The notes below the pieces were generated by a model. It was given only the letters and a program-made list of their open reading frames with translations, did not search any database and was not told where the DNA came from. From the NCBI GenBank assembly GCA_934162665.1, contig CAKPJN010000003.1, forward strand, positions 59,971 to 123,970: DNA of 64,000 nt, given 5' to 3'. Source of the DNA: an uncultured Bacilli bacterium (GTDB lineage: Bacteria; Bacillota_I; Bacilli_A; RF39; UBA660). Below, piece by piece: positions 35,021 to 43,018 of this stretch. Position numbers and translations under genes: made by a program. Every line of letters begins with the position of its first letter. Within the stretch, counting starts at the first letter, position 1.

Positions 35021-35932
35021 TTATTTTACTATATTTATACTTACTAGATAATAACTATTAGTTTCTTTACTATAGTTAAAAGTATATTCATAGTTATCTA
35101 ACTTTTTATAATCATTATCTATATCAAAAGTATCTGCTGTAGTATCTTCTAATTTTTCTAATTTTTCGTTTTCTTTATCATAACTTTTATATATATTATC
35201 ACCATCATTTAACGCAATTGCGACTGTAATAGTTAAAACATTATTTGATACTTTTTTATCAATTATTTTTCGTTCTAGTGATAATTTGTTATCAGATGTA
35301 TTTAATGTTTCTTCTGATAAATCCTTTTGTTTGTAGATTTCTTTTTCATTATCATATTCAAAGATAGTTAATGATTCTTCTTCAAAAGGATATAAAATAT
35401 TTTCATTTGATAATGCCGTTTCATTATTAAATAATATACTTGATGATTTATTAAAATCTTTTTTAGTGAATGTTTTGTTTATTACTAAGTCTTTAATAGA
35501 TTTTTTCGTAGCTAAGTAATTTAGATAATCTTTGTCCATATCTTTTACTTTTAGTTTATCTTCAGAATATATACCAAGGTATGTTCTTAGTCCATCGTCA
35601 TTAATATCATATCTTTCTACTAATTCTTGAACAAAAGCATCATCTATTACTAATTTTTCTGTTACTTTAGGCTTATCTATATTTGCTTTAGTATCTTCTT
35701 TATATATTTCAAAATAGTAATAAGTTGCACCTGCTCCTAAAGCTATGCAAATTAACATTAATAATAATGTAGCAAAAGGATTTCTTCTTTTTTTAGGTTC
35801 CTTTTTAGATGAATTAGATTCTTTGTTTTTACTTTTCTTTTTTACTTCTTCTATCTCATTTGCAATTGCTGACTTTTGTTTTACATCTAATATAAATGTA
35901 TCGCTCATTTCTTTTTCTTTGTCTTTTTTCAA
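35021..35932 (-). CDS. Membrane-anchored extracytoplasmic protein, paralogue of 37911-38693
   Basis: About 303 residues. A basic cytoplasmic start (~50 residues, KKKSKNKESNSSKKEPKKRR), one membrane helix (NPFATLLLMLICIALGAGATYYYF) and a ~220-residue outer domain. In that domain FVQELVERYDIND, YSEDKLKVKDMDKDYL and NYEYTFNYSKETNSYYLVSINI align with FITGLIERYDYSG, YSKDEVKVTDLDKNYI and KFTYYFSYDKENNNYYLTTI of the second gene. I start at TTG 35932, eight bases after GAGGAG; an ATG at 35908 is possible. The family is not one I recognise. Confidence 0.75.
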   Translation of the reverse strand: MKKDKEKEMSDTFILDVKQKSAIANEIEEVKKKSKNKESNSSKKEPKKRRNPFATLLLMLICIALGAGATYYYFEIYKEDTKANIDKPKVTEKLVIDDAFVQELVERYDINDDGLRTYLGIYSEDKLKVKDMDKDYLNYLATKKSIKDLVINKTFTKKDFNKSSSILFNNETALSNENILYPFEEESLTIFEYDNEKEIYKQKDLSEETLNTSDNKLSLERKIIDKKVSNNVLTITVAIALNDGDNIYKSYDKENEKLEKLEDTTADTFDIDNDYKKLDNYEYTFNYSKETNSYYLVSINIVK

Positions 35933-35964
35933 ACTAACCACTCCTCACATAAACTAAAGAATTA

Positions 35965-36510
35965 CTATACTGTAAGTAATTCTTCTTCTTTTTTCTTTAA
36001 TATAGTTTCTATTTTTTTGTTATAATCATTTACTAAATCTTGGATATCTTTTTCCATGCCTTTAGCTTCATCTTCTGGTAATTCTTCTTTTTTAACATCT
36101 TCTATACCATCATGTCTAATATTTCTAATTACTACTTTTGCGTCTTCTGCTAAGGCTTTTACTTGTTTTACTAATTCTTTTCTTCTTTCTTCTGTTAAAT
36201 CTGGAATAACTATTCTTATTGTTTCACCATCATTTCCAGGATTATAACCTAAGTTTGATGTAAGAATTGCCTTTTCTATATTTGGTAGACATCCTTTATC
36301 GAAAGGTTTTATTAATAATTGTCTAGCTTCTGGTACAGAAATTGTTGCAAGTTGTTTCAATGGTGTCATACTTCCATAATAATCTACCATAACTCCATCT
36401 AGACTTGATGGATTAGCTCTACCAGTACGTACTGTTGTGAACTTTTTCTCTAAGTTTTCAATAGCTTTATCCATTTTTTCTTGTATTTCTAAAATTATCA
36501 TATCATTCAT
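35965..36510 (-). CDS. frr: Ribosome recycling factor
   Basis: 181-184 residues. It splits post-termination ribosomes with EF-G. RTGRANPSSLDGVMVDYYGSMTPLKQLA, then LIKPFDKGCLPNIEKAI and IRIVIPDLTEERRKELVKQVK are family hallmarks. ATG 36519 lies only two bases after AAGGAG, so I prefer ATG 36510. In most Bacilli frr follows rpsB-tsf-pyrH; here pyrH is absent and secreted-protein genes lie between tsf and frr. Confidence 0.95.
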   Translation of the reverse strand: MNDMIILEIQEKMDKAIENLEKKFTTVRTGRANPSSLDGVMVDYYGSMTPLKQLATISVPEARQLLIKPFDKGCLPNIEKAILTSNLGYNPGNDGETIRIVIPDLTEERRKELVKQVKALAEDAKVVIRNIRHDGIEDVKKEELPEDEAKGMEKDIQDLVNDYNKKIETILKKKEEELLTV

Positions 36511-36564
36511 TAAATTCATCGCTCCTTGTATTAATTATATTATAAACTTCTATTAAAAGAAAGA

Positions 36565-36587
36565 AAAAAGTAGAAATTCTACTTTTT
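36565..36587 (-). terminator. Terminator after 36740-37780
   Basis: AAAAAGTAG with its complement and a five-base loop, followed by TTCTTTC on the minus strand. Confidence 0.65.
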
Positions 36588-36596
36588 ATTTTATTA

Positions 36597-36659
36597 TTAT
36601 TCACTAATTGGCTTTGATTTAGAAAATACATAATTATTATCTTCTTTATTAAAAATCAA
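36597..36659 (-). CDS. Candidate 20-residue peptide
   Basis: A TTG-started frame of 20 codons, MIFNKEDNNYVFSKSKPISE when read from the start, with GGAGGG eight bases upstream and a terminator directly after. The ribosome site is stronger than chance would suggest, but the start is TTG and there is no similarity I know. It could be the remnant tail of a removed gene. Confidence 0.3.
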   Translation of the reverse strand: MIFNKEDNNYVFSKSKPISE

Positions 36660-36739
36660 CTAAAACACCCTCCACTAAGTTATTGTTTGAATAGGTTAAT
36701 GAAAATCTTCTGAATTTCTATTTCTTATTTCCTTTCATC

Positions 36740-37780
36740 CTATTTTTCGTCTTTATTATTAAAGGAATATTTATTTTTTTTAACTAAATTAATTGTGACT
36801 AAAGAAATTCCTGATATAAGTAATAATAGACCAGTTAGAAGCAATATAACGTCTTTATCAGCTTTTAAATTGGGAGTTTTTACAGTTGTTTCGGATACTG
36901 ATTTTTCATTACATTCTATTTTTTCATCATATTCATATGACAAATATGGTATTTTGTAAAAAGACATTTCATTTAATCCTTTAGCATTAAAACCTATTAC
37001 CATATTATATTCTTTATGTTTATATGTACAATTATCACGTTTTATTATTGATTCATTTGTGATATAGGTAAGATCTTCACCTTCACCATATCCTGCTTTT
37101 ATAAAATAACTATTTACAACTTTGTTTAAAGATAAATCATATTCATATATAATATTTGTTCCAGCATTTTCTGCATCGGTTGAACTTTGATATTGTGTCT
37201 TTCTTCCAGCCTCATAACAAAGAAAATATAATTTATTATTCGATATTACAATAGCTTGTTGTGTTAAGTTTGTTGGTATTTTAAATGTTTTTCCTGTTGA
37301 ATTAAAATTAGAGTCCAACTCAGCAAAATTACTTATTATATATGTATCTGTATTTTCATTATAGGCGATAGCGTATACATTACTTGGCATGGTAACTTCT
37401 CTTTTTGTTTCTAGAGTATTGGCATCTAAAACATATGCAGTTTGGGAGTTGCCAACAATAATTATTTCATTTGTTTTAGGATTATATGTCATATCATTTG
37501 CATGTTGATATGAAGTTTGCTCATAAGGATTATACAAAAAATCTGAATTAAGAGAAAAACTATCTTTATCAAATACATATAGCTTCGTATTTAAGTCATC
37601 AGTATATCGATTAGCTGCTATTAAATATTTATCTGTAGATGTAAATCCTTGTAAATTGTAATTAGTCTGTTTTGGATAAGAGAAGCTATATTCTAACTCA
37701 ACAGGTATTTTATCTATAGCAAAAACAGATTTTGGAAAAATCATTAATATAAATATAAATAAATATAGTATCTTTTTCAT
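36740..37780 (-). CDS. Secreted beta-propeller-like protein with C-terminal membrane anchor
   Basis: 346 residues. Signal peptide KKILYLFIFILMIFPKSVFA, then repeated ~40-residue units with short strands (NLQGFTSTDKYLIAANRY, HANDMTYNPKTNEIIIVG, NVYAIAYNENTDTYIISN), like a WD/NHL-type propeller. A C-terminal helix (VILLLTGLLLLISGISLVTINLV) and a basic tail follow. It would sit on the outer face of the membrane. The function is unknown. It is a single gene with a terminator downstream. Confidence 0.75.
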   Translation of the reverse strand: MKKILYLFIFILMIFPKSVFAIDKIPVELEYSFSYPKQTNYNLQGFTSTDKYLIAANRYTDDLNTKLYVFDKDSFSLNSDFLYNPYEQTSYQHANDMTYNPKTNEIIIVGNSQTAYVLDANTLETKREVTMPSNVYAIAYNENTDTYIISNFAELDSNFNSTGKTFKIPTNLTQQAIVISNNKLYFLCYEAGRKTQYQSSTDAENAGTNIIYEYDLSLNKVVNSYFIKAGYGEGEDLTYITNESIIKRDNCTYKHKEYNMVIGFNAKGLNEMSFYKIPYLSYEYDEKIECNEKSVSETTVKTPNLKADKDVILLLTGLLLLISGISLVTINLVKKNKYSFNNKDEK

Positions 37781-37910
37781 AATTGTAGTACGCTCCTTTT
37801 CTTAAATAATTTGACAAATTATCTCATTATTATTAGTATAACTAAAAAAAAGAATTTTACAATATAATATTCTGATAAAACAGGATAAAATATGTCAATT
37901 TACACGACTT

Positions 37911-38693
37911 TTATGCTGTTTTTTTAATTGTTGTCAAATAGTAATTGTTGTTTTCTTTGTCATATGAGAAATAGTATGTAAATTTAGGTAATTTATCATA
38001 ATCAGCATCTGCAATTGTATAGTTTTCTGATAATGTAACACCAACTATTTCTTGTGTATTAGCTGAATCTTTATATACTTTTTTTGTTAATGCATTTGCA
38101 ATTGCGGCTGATACTGTTACTTCAAGTGTATCACCATTATTTTTTACACCTGTTATTTTTCTTAGCATTGATTGTACTGTTGTTCCTCCACAACCTCCTC
38201 CTGAAGTATAATAAATGTATGTTTTATTATCACTATAATATTTTATAGCATTACCACAGCCTACATCGATATCTGAATCTTCTATAGTAATACCATTACC
38301 AAATAACATTGTTTTAGCATTTTGGAATTGTTCACTAGTAAAAGATGGATATACTATACCTTGATTTGCTGCTCTTGCAATTAATATTTTTATATAATTT
38401 TTGTCTAGGTCTGTTACTTTAACTTCATCTTTTGAATAATATCTTTCAAAAATTTCTACATTAGTCATTCCTGAATAGTCATATCTTTCAATTAATCCTG
38501 TAATAAAAGGACTTGTTGTTTTGTATTCGTATAATTCTTCTTTCTTTTCTTCCTTTTTTTCTTCTTTTGTTGCTGTTGTTTTAGTAATTAATTTTGGATT
38601 ACTATTTAAGAATAAATAAGTTCCACCTACTCCAACTAACAACATAGCTATACATAATATAACTACACCTATTTTACTTTTTCCTTTTTCCAT
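37911..38693 (-). CDS. Membrane-anchored extracytoplasmic protein, paralogue of 35021-35932
   Basis: 260 residues. An N-terminal membrane helix (IGVVILCIAMLLVGVGGTYLFL), a Lys/Glu-rich linker (EEKKEEKKEELYEY), then an outer domain of ~190 residues with one Cys in CGNAIKYY and a Gly-rich GGGCGGTT loop. It shares the YSKDEVKV, LFGNG and C-terminal YYFSYDKENNNYYL elements with 35021-35932 but lacks the basic 50-residue start. The function is unknown. Confidence 0.75.
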   Translation of the reverse strand: MEKGKSKIGVVILCIAMLLVGVGGTYLFLNSNPKLITKTTATKEEKKEEKKEELYEYKTTSPFITGLIERYDYSGMTNVEIFERYYSKDEVKVTDLDKNYIKILIARAANQGIVYPSFTSEQFQNAKTMLFGNGITIEDSDIDVGCGNAIKYYSDNKTYIYYTSGGGCGGTTVQSMLRKITGVKNNGDTLEVTVSAAIANALTKKVYKDSANTQEIVGVTLSENYTIADADYDKLPKFTYYFSYDKENNNYYLTTIKKTA

Positions 38694-38790
38694 TATTTTA
38701 CACTCTCCTTATATTATATATATTACATCATAGAATTCAGTTTTTCAATAAATTATAAAGTGTTTATTTGTAGTTTGCATTATAAAACGT

Positions 38791-38822
38791 AAAAAGAATC
38801 TACTGATTTGTAGATCCTTTTT
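38791..38822 (-). terminator. Terminator after the thioredoxin-like lipoprotein gene
   Basis: AAAAAGAATCTAC pairs with GTAGATCCTTTTT (one mismatch); it overlaps the gene's last codons. Confidence 0.75.
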
Positions 38823-39366
38823 TGATATTATAATCACTTATTAATTCTAAATATTTATTCTTAATTTCTTTTTTTCTTTTTGCAGTTAGTACTTCTTCTA
38901 TAGTACCACTCATACTAGCTAAATCATTGTTATGATCAATTATTTTGCCATTTATTACAACATATATATCTGGTAAGAATAAGTAAGAATTTTCATCTTT
39001 ATCTTTTTCTAAATAATCAGCTAATAGTTTAACTAGTTTTTTATATTCTTTACTATTATTATCCCTTATCTTTTTAGGATTATAGTAATATACCTTGTTT
39101 ATATTCTTATAATTTAAGGCACTTGTTAATATTTCTGCACTAGCTCTGCACCATTCACAATCTGGATCACCAAAGAAAATGATACCTGTTTTATTTTCTA
39201 TTATATCTATAGTTTCTTTGATGTCTACATATTTAAATGGGTTATTTTTAGTTATTGAAAATTCTTTACTAAATCTCTCTGCATCAGTTAATTCAGTTGT
39301 TTTCTTTATAGAGCATCCAGTTAATAGTAGTATGAAAACTAATATTAAGAAACATATTTTTCTCAT
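38800..39366 (-). CDS. Thioredoxin-like lipoprotein
   Basis: 188 residues. The lipoprotein signal MRKICFLILVFILLLTGC has its lipid-attachment Cys at residue 18 (LLTGC). A thioredoxin fold follows with the redox motif CEWC in FFGDPDCEWCRAS, and a cis-Pro-like FLPDIYVVING. It is probably an extracytoplasmic thiol-disulfide protein; the Cys-rich pilin-like protein at 18979-20880 is a conceivable client, but this is inference. It lies 22 bases after tsf and is probably co-transcribed with it. Confidence 0.82.
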   Translation of the reverse strand: MRKICFLILVFILLLTGCSIKKTTELTDAERFSKEFSITKNNPFKYVDIKETIDIIENKTGIIFFGDPDCEWCRASAEILTSALNYKNINKVYYYNPKKIRDNNSKEYKKLVKLLADYLEKDKDENSYLFLPDIYVVINGKIIDHNNDLASMSGTIEEVLTAKRKKEIKNKYLELISDYNIKKGSTNQ

Positions 39367-39388
39367 GTGTTACCTCAATTTATTTTTA

Positions 39389-40264
39389 TTATCCATTAAT
39401 TTGATTCATAACTTCTTCAGCAAAGTTTTCTTCTTTTTTATCGATTCCTTCTCCAACGGCAAATCTTACCATAGATACGATCTTTCCATTATTTTGTTTA
39501 ACGTAGTCTAAAACTGATAGATTAGAATCTTTTATAAAGGCTTGTTCTTCAAGGCAAATTTCTTTATAGAATTTATTTAATCTTCCTACTACCATCTTTT
39601 CAGCTATTTCAGCAGGTTTTCCTTCTGCCATTACTTGTTCTTTTATTACACTAGATTCTCTTTCAATCATTTCAGCAGGTACTTCTTCTCTTGTGATTGC
39701 TGTTGGTGCCATTGCAGCTATATGCATTGCAACATCTTTTGCCACTTCTTTAGATGTGTTTTCTAAAACAGCAACTGCTCCAATAGTACCACCCATATGT
39801 TTATATGTACCAAATACTTCGTTTTCTTTCTTTTCTAGTTTAACAAAACGTCTAAAACTAATTTTTTCGCCAATTTTTGCAATAATTGAAATTAATTTAT
39901 CGTTAATTGTTTCTTCACCATCTTTTAATGCTAAAACATCTTCAACAGTTTCTACTTCATTATTTAAAATAGTATCTGCTAAATAATTTACAAAATTAGT
40001 AAATTCTTTATTTTTAGCTACGAAGTCTGTTTCAGAGTTAACTTCTAACATTACTAAAGTGTTATCTTTCTCTTTTATTTCACATATTCCTTCAGCAGCT
40101 ATTCTTCCTTCTTTTTTCTCTGCTTTAGAAATACCTTTTTTTCTTAACCAATCAATGGCTTCTTCCATATTACCAGAAGTTGCTTCTAAGGCTTTCTTAC
40201 AGTCAAGCATTCCTGCTCCTGTTCTTTCTCTTAATTCTTTTACATCACTTGCTTTTATCATCAA
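39389..40264 (-). CDS. tsf: Elongation factor Ts
   Basis: 291 residues. It is the nucleotide-exchange factor of EF-Tu. It shows KELRERTGAGMLDCKKAL, EAIDWLRKKG, NSETDFVAKN (the EF-Tu contact motif) and the C-terminal HIAAMAPTAITREEVP domain. The ribosome site AAGGAGG lies just upstream. It follows rpsB by 127 AT-rich bases with a G-rich patch. Confidence 0.97.
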   Translation of the reverse strand: MMIKASDVKELRERTGAGMLDCKKALEATSGNMEEAIDWLRKKGISKAEKKEGRIAAEGICEIKEKDNTLVMLEVNSETDFVAKNKEFTNFVNYLADTILNNEVETVEDVLALKDGEETINDKLISIIAKIGEKISFRRFVKLEKKENEVFGTYKHMGGTIGAVAVLENTSKEVAKDVAMHIAAMAPTAITREEVPAEMIERESSVIKEQVMAEGKPAEIAEKMVVGRLNKFYKEICLEEQAFIKDSNLSVLDYVKQNNGKIVSMVRFAVGEGIDKKEENFAEEVMNQING

Positions 40265-40391
40265 TATTCCTCCTTGTTTTTTTTGAGAAAAGTCTCTTAT
40301 TATATTTTATCGTATTTTTTTAAAATATACTAGTTAAATTAAAATAATTTTAAAATAAAAAGAGTGAATCACCTCCACCCTCCTTATTTAA

Positions 40392-41339
40392 TTATTTACT
40401 TAATTCTTCGATAAGTTCAGCTTTTTTCATTGTTGTTGCACCTTTGATTCCAGCATTTTTTGCTTCTTCTTTAAGTTCTGCAACTGTCATCTTTGAGTAA
40501 TCTTTTGTTTCAGCTTTAACTTCAACTTTTTCAATCTTTTCTTCTTGTTTTGGTGCTTTTTTAACTTCTTCTTTATTTTCTTCTTTTACAACTTCTTTTT
40601 TAGCTGGTTTCTTATCAGCTTTATTTTTATCATCTTCATTAACGTAATCTACTACTTCGTTTCCATTTACTTCAGCAATAGCATTTGTTAAAGCTCCGAT
40701 AATTAATTTTACTGAACGAACTGCATCATCATTTGCAGGTATTACATAATCAACTAAATCTGGATCACAGTTAGTATCTACAATTCCGAATACTGGAATT
40801 CCTAGAATACGAGCTTCTTTAATAGCGTTTTCTTCTTTACGAGGATCAACTATTACTAATGCTTGAGGAAGACGTTTCATTTCACGAATACCTCTTAAGT
40901 TTTTATCTAATTTTTCATATTCTTTCTTTATTTTTATAACTTCTTTTTTAGGTAATAGTTCAAAAGTTCCATCAGATTCCATTTTATCAATTTCATCCAT
41001 TCTTCTTACTCTTGATCTAATTGTCTTAAAGTTAGTTAAAGTACCACCTAACCATCTTTCAGTTACGAAATACATGTTAGTACGTGTAGCACTTTCTTCT
41101 GCAGCTTCTTGAGCTTGTTTCTTAGTTCCAACGAATAGAACTTTTCCACCAGCTTCAGCTATTTCTTTCATTGCATTATATGCTTCTTCTAATTTCTTTA
41201 CTGTTTTTTGTAAATCGATAATATAAATATCATCTCTTGTTGTATAGATGTATTCCTTCATTTTTGGATTCCATCTTCTTTTTTGATGTCCGAAATGAAC
41301 ACCTGCTTCTAATAAATAATTCATTGATACTATTGTCAT
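40392..41339 (-). CDS. rpsB: Ribosomal protein S2 with C-terminal Rho-N/SAP-like domain
   Basis: 315 residues versus ~245 usually. Residues 1-225 are ordinary S2 (LLEAGVHFGHQKRRWNPKM, FVGTKKQAQEA, VTERWLGGTLTN, DTNCDPDLVDYVIPANDDA). A charged linker (KKPAKKEVVKEENKEEVKKAP) then leads to a ~33-residue module starting YSKMTVAELKEEAKNAGIKG, with the helix-turn-helix pattern of the Rho N-terminal (SAP-like) domain. The same module ends L20. It lies 83 bases downstream of rplT. Confidence 0.96.
   Translation of the reverse strand: MTIVSMNYLLEAGVHFGHQKRRWNPKMKEYIYTTRDDIYIIDLQKTVKKLEEAYNAMKEIAEAGGKVLFVGTKKQAQEAAEESATRTNMYFVTERWLGGTLTNFKTIRSRVRRMDEIDKMESDGTFELLPKKEVIKIKKEYEKLDKNLRGIREMKRLPQALVIVDPRKEENAIKEARILGIPVFGIVDTNCDPDLVDYVIPANDDAVRSVKLIIGALTNAIAEVNGNEVVDYVNEDDKNKADKKPAKKEVVKEENKEEVKKAPKQEEKIEKVEVKAETKDYSKMTVAELKEEAKNAGIKGATTMKKAELIEELSK
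40413..40506 (-). repeat. Near-identical 94-base segment shared by rpsB and rplT 3' ends (copy 1)
   Basis: This stretch encodes the Rho-N/SAP-like module of S2. By eye it aligns without gaps to 41444-41537, the matching part of rplT, with four mismatches. This is far closer than the surrounding sequence. Confidence 0.9.
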
Positions 41340-41422
41340 ATTTTTTCTCCTTCGTTTTTCTTCTACTAGTTTCTAATATTCATCACCAAATTGGCACTAG
41401 ATAAATAAATCCACTAATATGT

Positions 41423-42046
41423 TTATTTGTTTAAAGCTTCAACAAGTTCAGCTTTTTTCATTGTTGTTGCACCTTTAATTCCAGCATTTTTTGCTGCTTC
41501 TTTAAGTTCTGCAACTGTCATTTTTGAATAATCTTTTGCTTCAGTTTTTGTAGCTTTTTCAGTTTTTTCTTCTTTTACTTCTTTCTTAGCTGTTTCTTTT
41601 TTAACTGGTTTACTATCAGCTTTATCTTTAGCATTAGCTTTAGAAATAGTTACTTCTTTTCCAGCTACTTCTTCTACTTTCTTAATCTTTCCTGCTTTTC
41701 CATCTTTAGCTACTTTTACTAATTCACTAAATGTTTTTGGATCATTAATTGCTATTTCTGATAACATCTTACGATTGATTTCAACACCAGCTTTTGTTAA
41801 TCCTTCAATAAATCTTGAATAACTAATTTCATTTTGACGACATGCTGCATTGATTCTTGTAATCCATAACTTTCTGAAATCTCTTTTTCTTTGTTTTCTA
41901 TCACGGAATGCATATTGTCCTGAATGCATTAATTGTTCTTTTGCTGTTTTATATAATCTATGTTTACTTCCAAAGTAACCTTTAGCTTCTTTTAATACTT
42001 TTTTATGACGAGCTTTTGTAACTGCTCCATTCTTTACTCTTGCCAT
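41423..42046 (-). CDS. rplT: Ribosomal protein L20 with C-terminal Rho-N/SAP-like domain
   Basis: 207 residues versus ~118 usually. Residues 1-118 are normal L20 (ARVKNGAVTKARHKKVLKEAKGYFGS, YAFRDRKQRKRDFRKLWI). After a Lys/Glu-rich linker (VKKETAKKEVKEEKTEKATK) it ends with YSKMTVAELKEAAKNAGIKG and the rest of the Rho-N/SAP-like unit also found in S2. The conventional L20 core, which in Bacillota represses its own operon by binding the leader RNA, is complete. Confidence 0.96.
   Translation of the reverse strand: MARVKNGAVTKARHKKVLKEAKGYFGSKHRLYKTAKEQLMHSGQYAFRDRKQRKRDFRKLWITRINAACRQNEISYSRFIEGLTKAGVEINRKMLSEIAINDPKTFSELVKVAKDGKAGKIKKVEEVAGKEVTISKANAKDKADSKPVKKETAKKEVKEEKTEKATKTEAKDYSKMTVAELKEAAKNAGIKGATTMKKAELVEALNK
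41444..41537 (-). repeat. Near-identical 94-base segment (copy 2)
   Basis: This is the partner of 40413-40506, in the same orientation about 1.03 kb away, and encodes the L20 copy of the module. Recombination between the direct copies would delete most of rpsB, so the copies must be kept by selection or be recent. Confidence 0.9.
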
Positions 42047-42070
42047 GTTTCTTCCTCCTTCTTATATAGA

Positions 42071-42256
42071 TTAAATAATATTTTTTAATCTATTTTGATC
42101 TGCTTTACTTAAGCTTGATCCTTTTCTATTTTTTCTATTAGCGCTTGTTGGTTTAGAACCTGTGTTATGACGACTTCCAGGTCTTCCAATTTTATAATCG
42201 TTTTTGCGGGCTTTTACTACTTTAGCTGTTCCTTTATGTGTTTTAATTTTTGGCAT
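42071..42256 (-). CDS. rpmI: Ribosomal protein L35
   Basis: 61 residues, typical. PKIKTHKGTAKVVKARKNDYKIGRPGSRHNTGSKP and the closing RLKNII match the L35 family. It sits between infC and rplT with 14- and 24-base gaps in the conserved operon. Confidence 0.97.
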   Translation of the reverse strand: MPKIKTHKGTAKVVKARKNDYKIGRPGSRHNTGSKPTSANRKNRKGSSLSKADQNRLKNII

Positions 42257-42270
42257 ATTTATTCCTCCTA

Positions 42271-42801
42271 CTATTTATCTTTCTTTGGCACTAGTAATGC
42301 ACTCATAATTCTACCATCTAGTTTTGGTGCTTGCTCTAGATTAGCGAATTCCTTCGTTCTATCAGCGAAGCGATCAATAACTTCTTTTCCTAGTTCAGTA
42401 TGAGCCATTTGACGTCCTTTGAAACGTATAGTTATTTTAACTTTATCACCTTTTTGTAAATACTTAGTTGCATTCTTTAACTTTGTTTCAAAATCACCTA
42501 CATCAATAACTGGTGATAAACGAAATTCTTTTAATTCAGACATGTTTGCTTTTTGTTTTTTTAATGCTTCTTTTTCTCTTTTTTGTTTTTCATAACGGAA
42601 CTTATTATAATCCATTACTTTACAAACGGGTGGATTAGCATTTGGACTAATTAATACTAGATCAAGTGATGCATAACTAGCTAAGGTTCTTGCATCTTGA
42701 ATTGATTTTATTCCTACTTGTTCTCCATTTGGTCCAATTACTAGCACCTCGCGTGCCTTAATTTGTTCGTTAATCAACATGTTATTTTTATTGTTTGCGA
42801 T
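42271..42801 (-). CDS. infC: Translation initiation factor IF-3, with ATC start codon
   Basis: 176 residues. The first conserved part is NMLINEQIKAREVLVIGPNGEQVG, then the linker and the C-terminal domain (FRLSPVIDVGDFETKLKNATKYL). No ATG or GTG is spaced properly upstream. The ribosome site GGAGGTG (42813-42807) lies five bases before ATC at 42801-42799, which is in frame. infC uses ATT/ATC starts in many bacteria because IF-3 rejects them, which allows self-repression. The next ATG (42777) has no ribosome site. Confidence 0.9.
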   Translation of the reverse strand: MANNKNNMLINEQIKAREVLVIGPNGEQVGIKSIQDARTLASYASLDLVLISPNANPPVCKVMDYNKFRYEKQKREKEALKKQKANMSELKEFRLSPVIDVGDFETKLKNATKYLQKGDKVKITIRFKGRQMAHTELGKEVIDRFADRTKEFANLEQAPKLDGRIMSALLVPKKDK

Positions 42802-42949
42802 ACTAACACCTCCATAATTAAGAAAAGTGGATATGCAATTCATATCCACTTAAAAACCTAATAATATTAAAATACTTAATTTTATTTGGCTCTTTACCTA
42901 TCACTTTTCGCAATCAGGTGGATATAAATCTCTTTCCTTTTTCTCGACT
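42802..42949 (-). promoter_or_regulatory. L20-type autoregulatory leader and attenuator of infC-rpmI-rplT
   Basis: This 148-base leader contains GAGAAAAAGGAAAGAGA, then TATATCCACC...GATAGGT, and ends in a perfect 11-bp hairpin (AAGTGGATATG and complement, 42825-42851) followed by TTTTCTT. The early ATATCCAC (near 42918-42926) repeats the 3' arm of that hairpin and could pair with its 5' arm as antiterminator. This fits the known leader regulated by L20 in Bacillota. Confidence 0.75.
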
Positions 42950-42955
42950 GTTATA

Positions 42956-42984
42956 ATTATATGTGTTTAATCGTTGTTTGTCAA
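42956..42984 (-). promoter_or_regulatory. Consensus promoter of the infC operon
   Basis: TTGACA (42984-42979), 17 bases, TATAAT (42961-42956). Both hexamers match the sigma-A consensus exactly, as expected for a ribosomal-protein operon. Confidence 0.9.
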
Positions 42985-43018
42985 CACTTTTTTGTATTAT
43001 TATTAAAAATATATTATT

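Noticed and set aside
41340..41422. A regulated leader before rpsB formed by CTAGT...ACTAG pairing
   Set aside because: The stem is short with weak inner pairing and no terminator; ordinary read-through from rplT is enough to explain rpsB expression.
40413..41537. Assembly duplication as the cause of the identical rpsB/rplT ends
   Set aside because: Linkers and cores differ completely and the modules sit in frame at the ends of two different genes, with four real mismatches.
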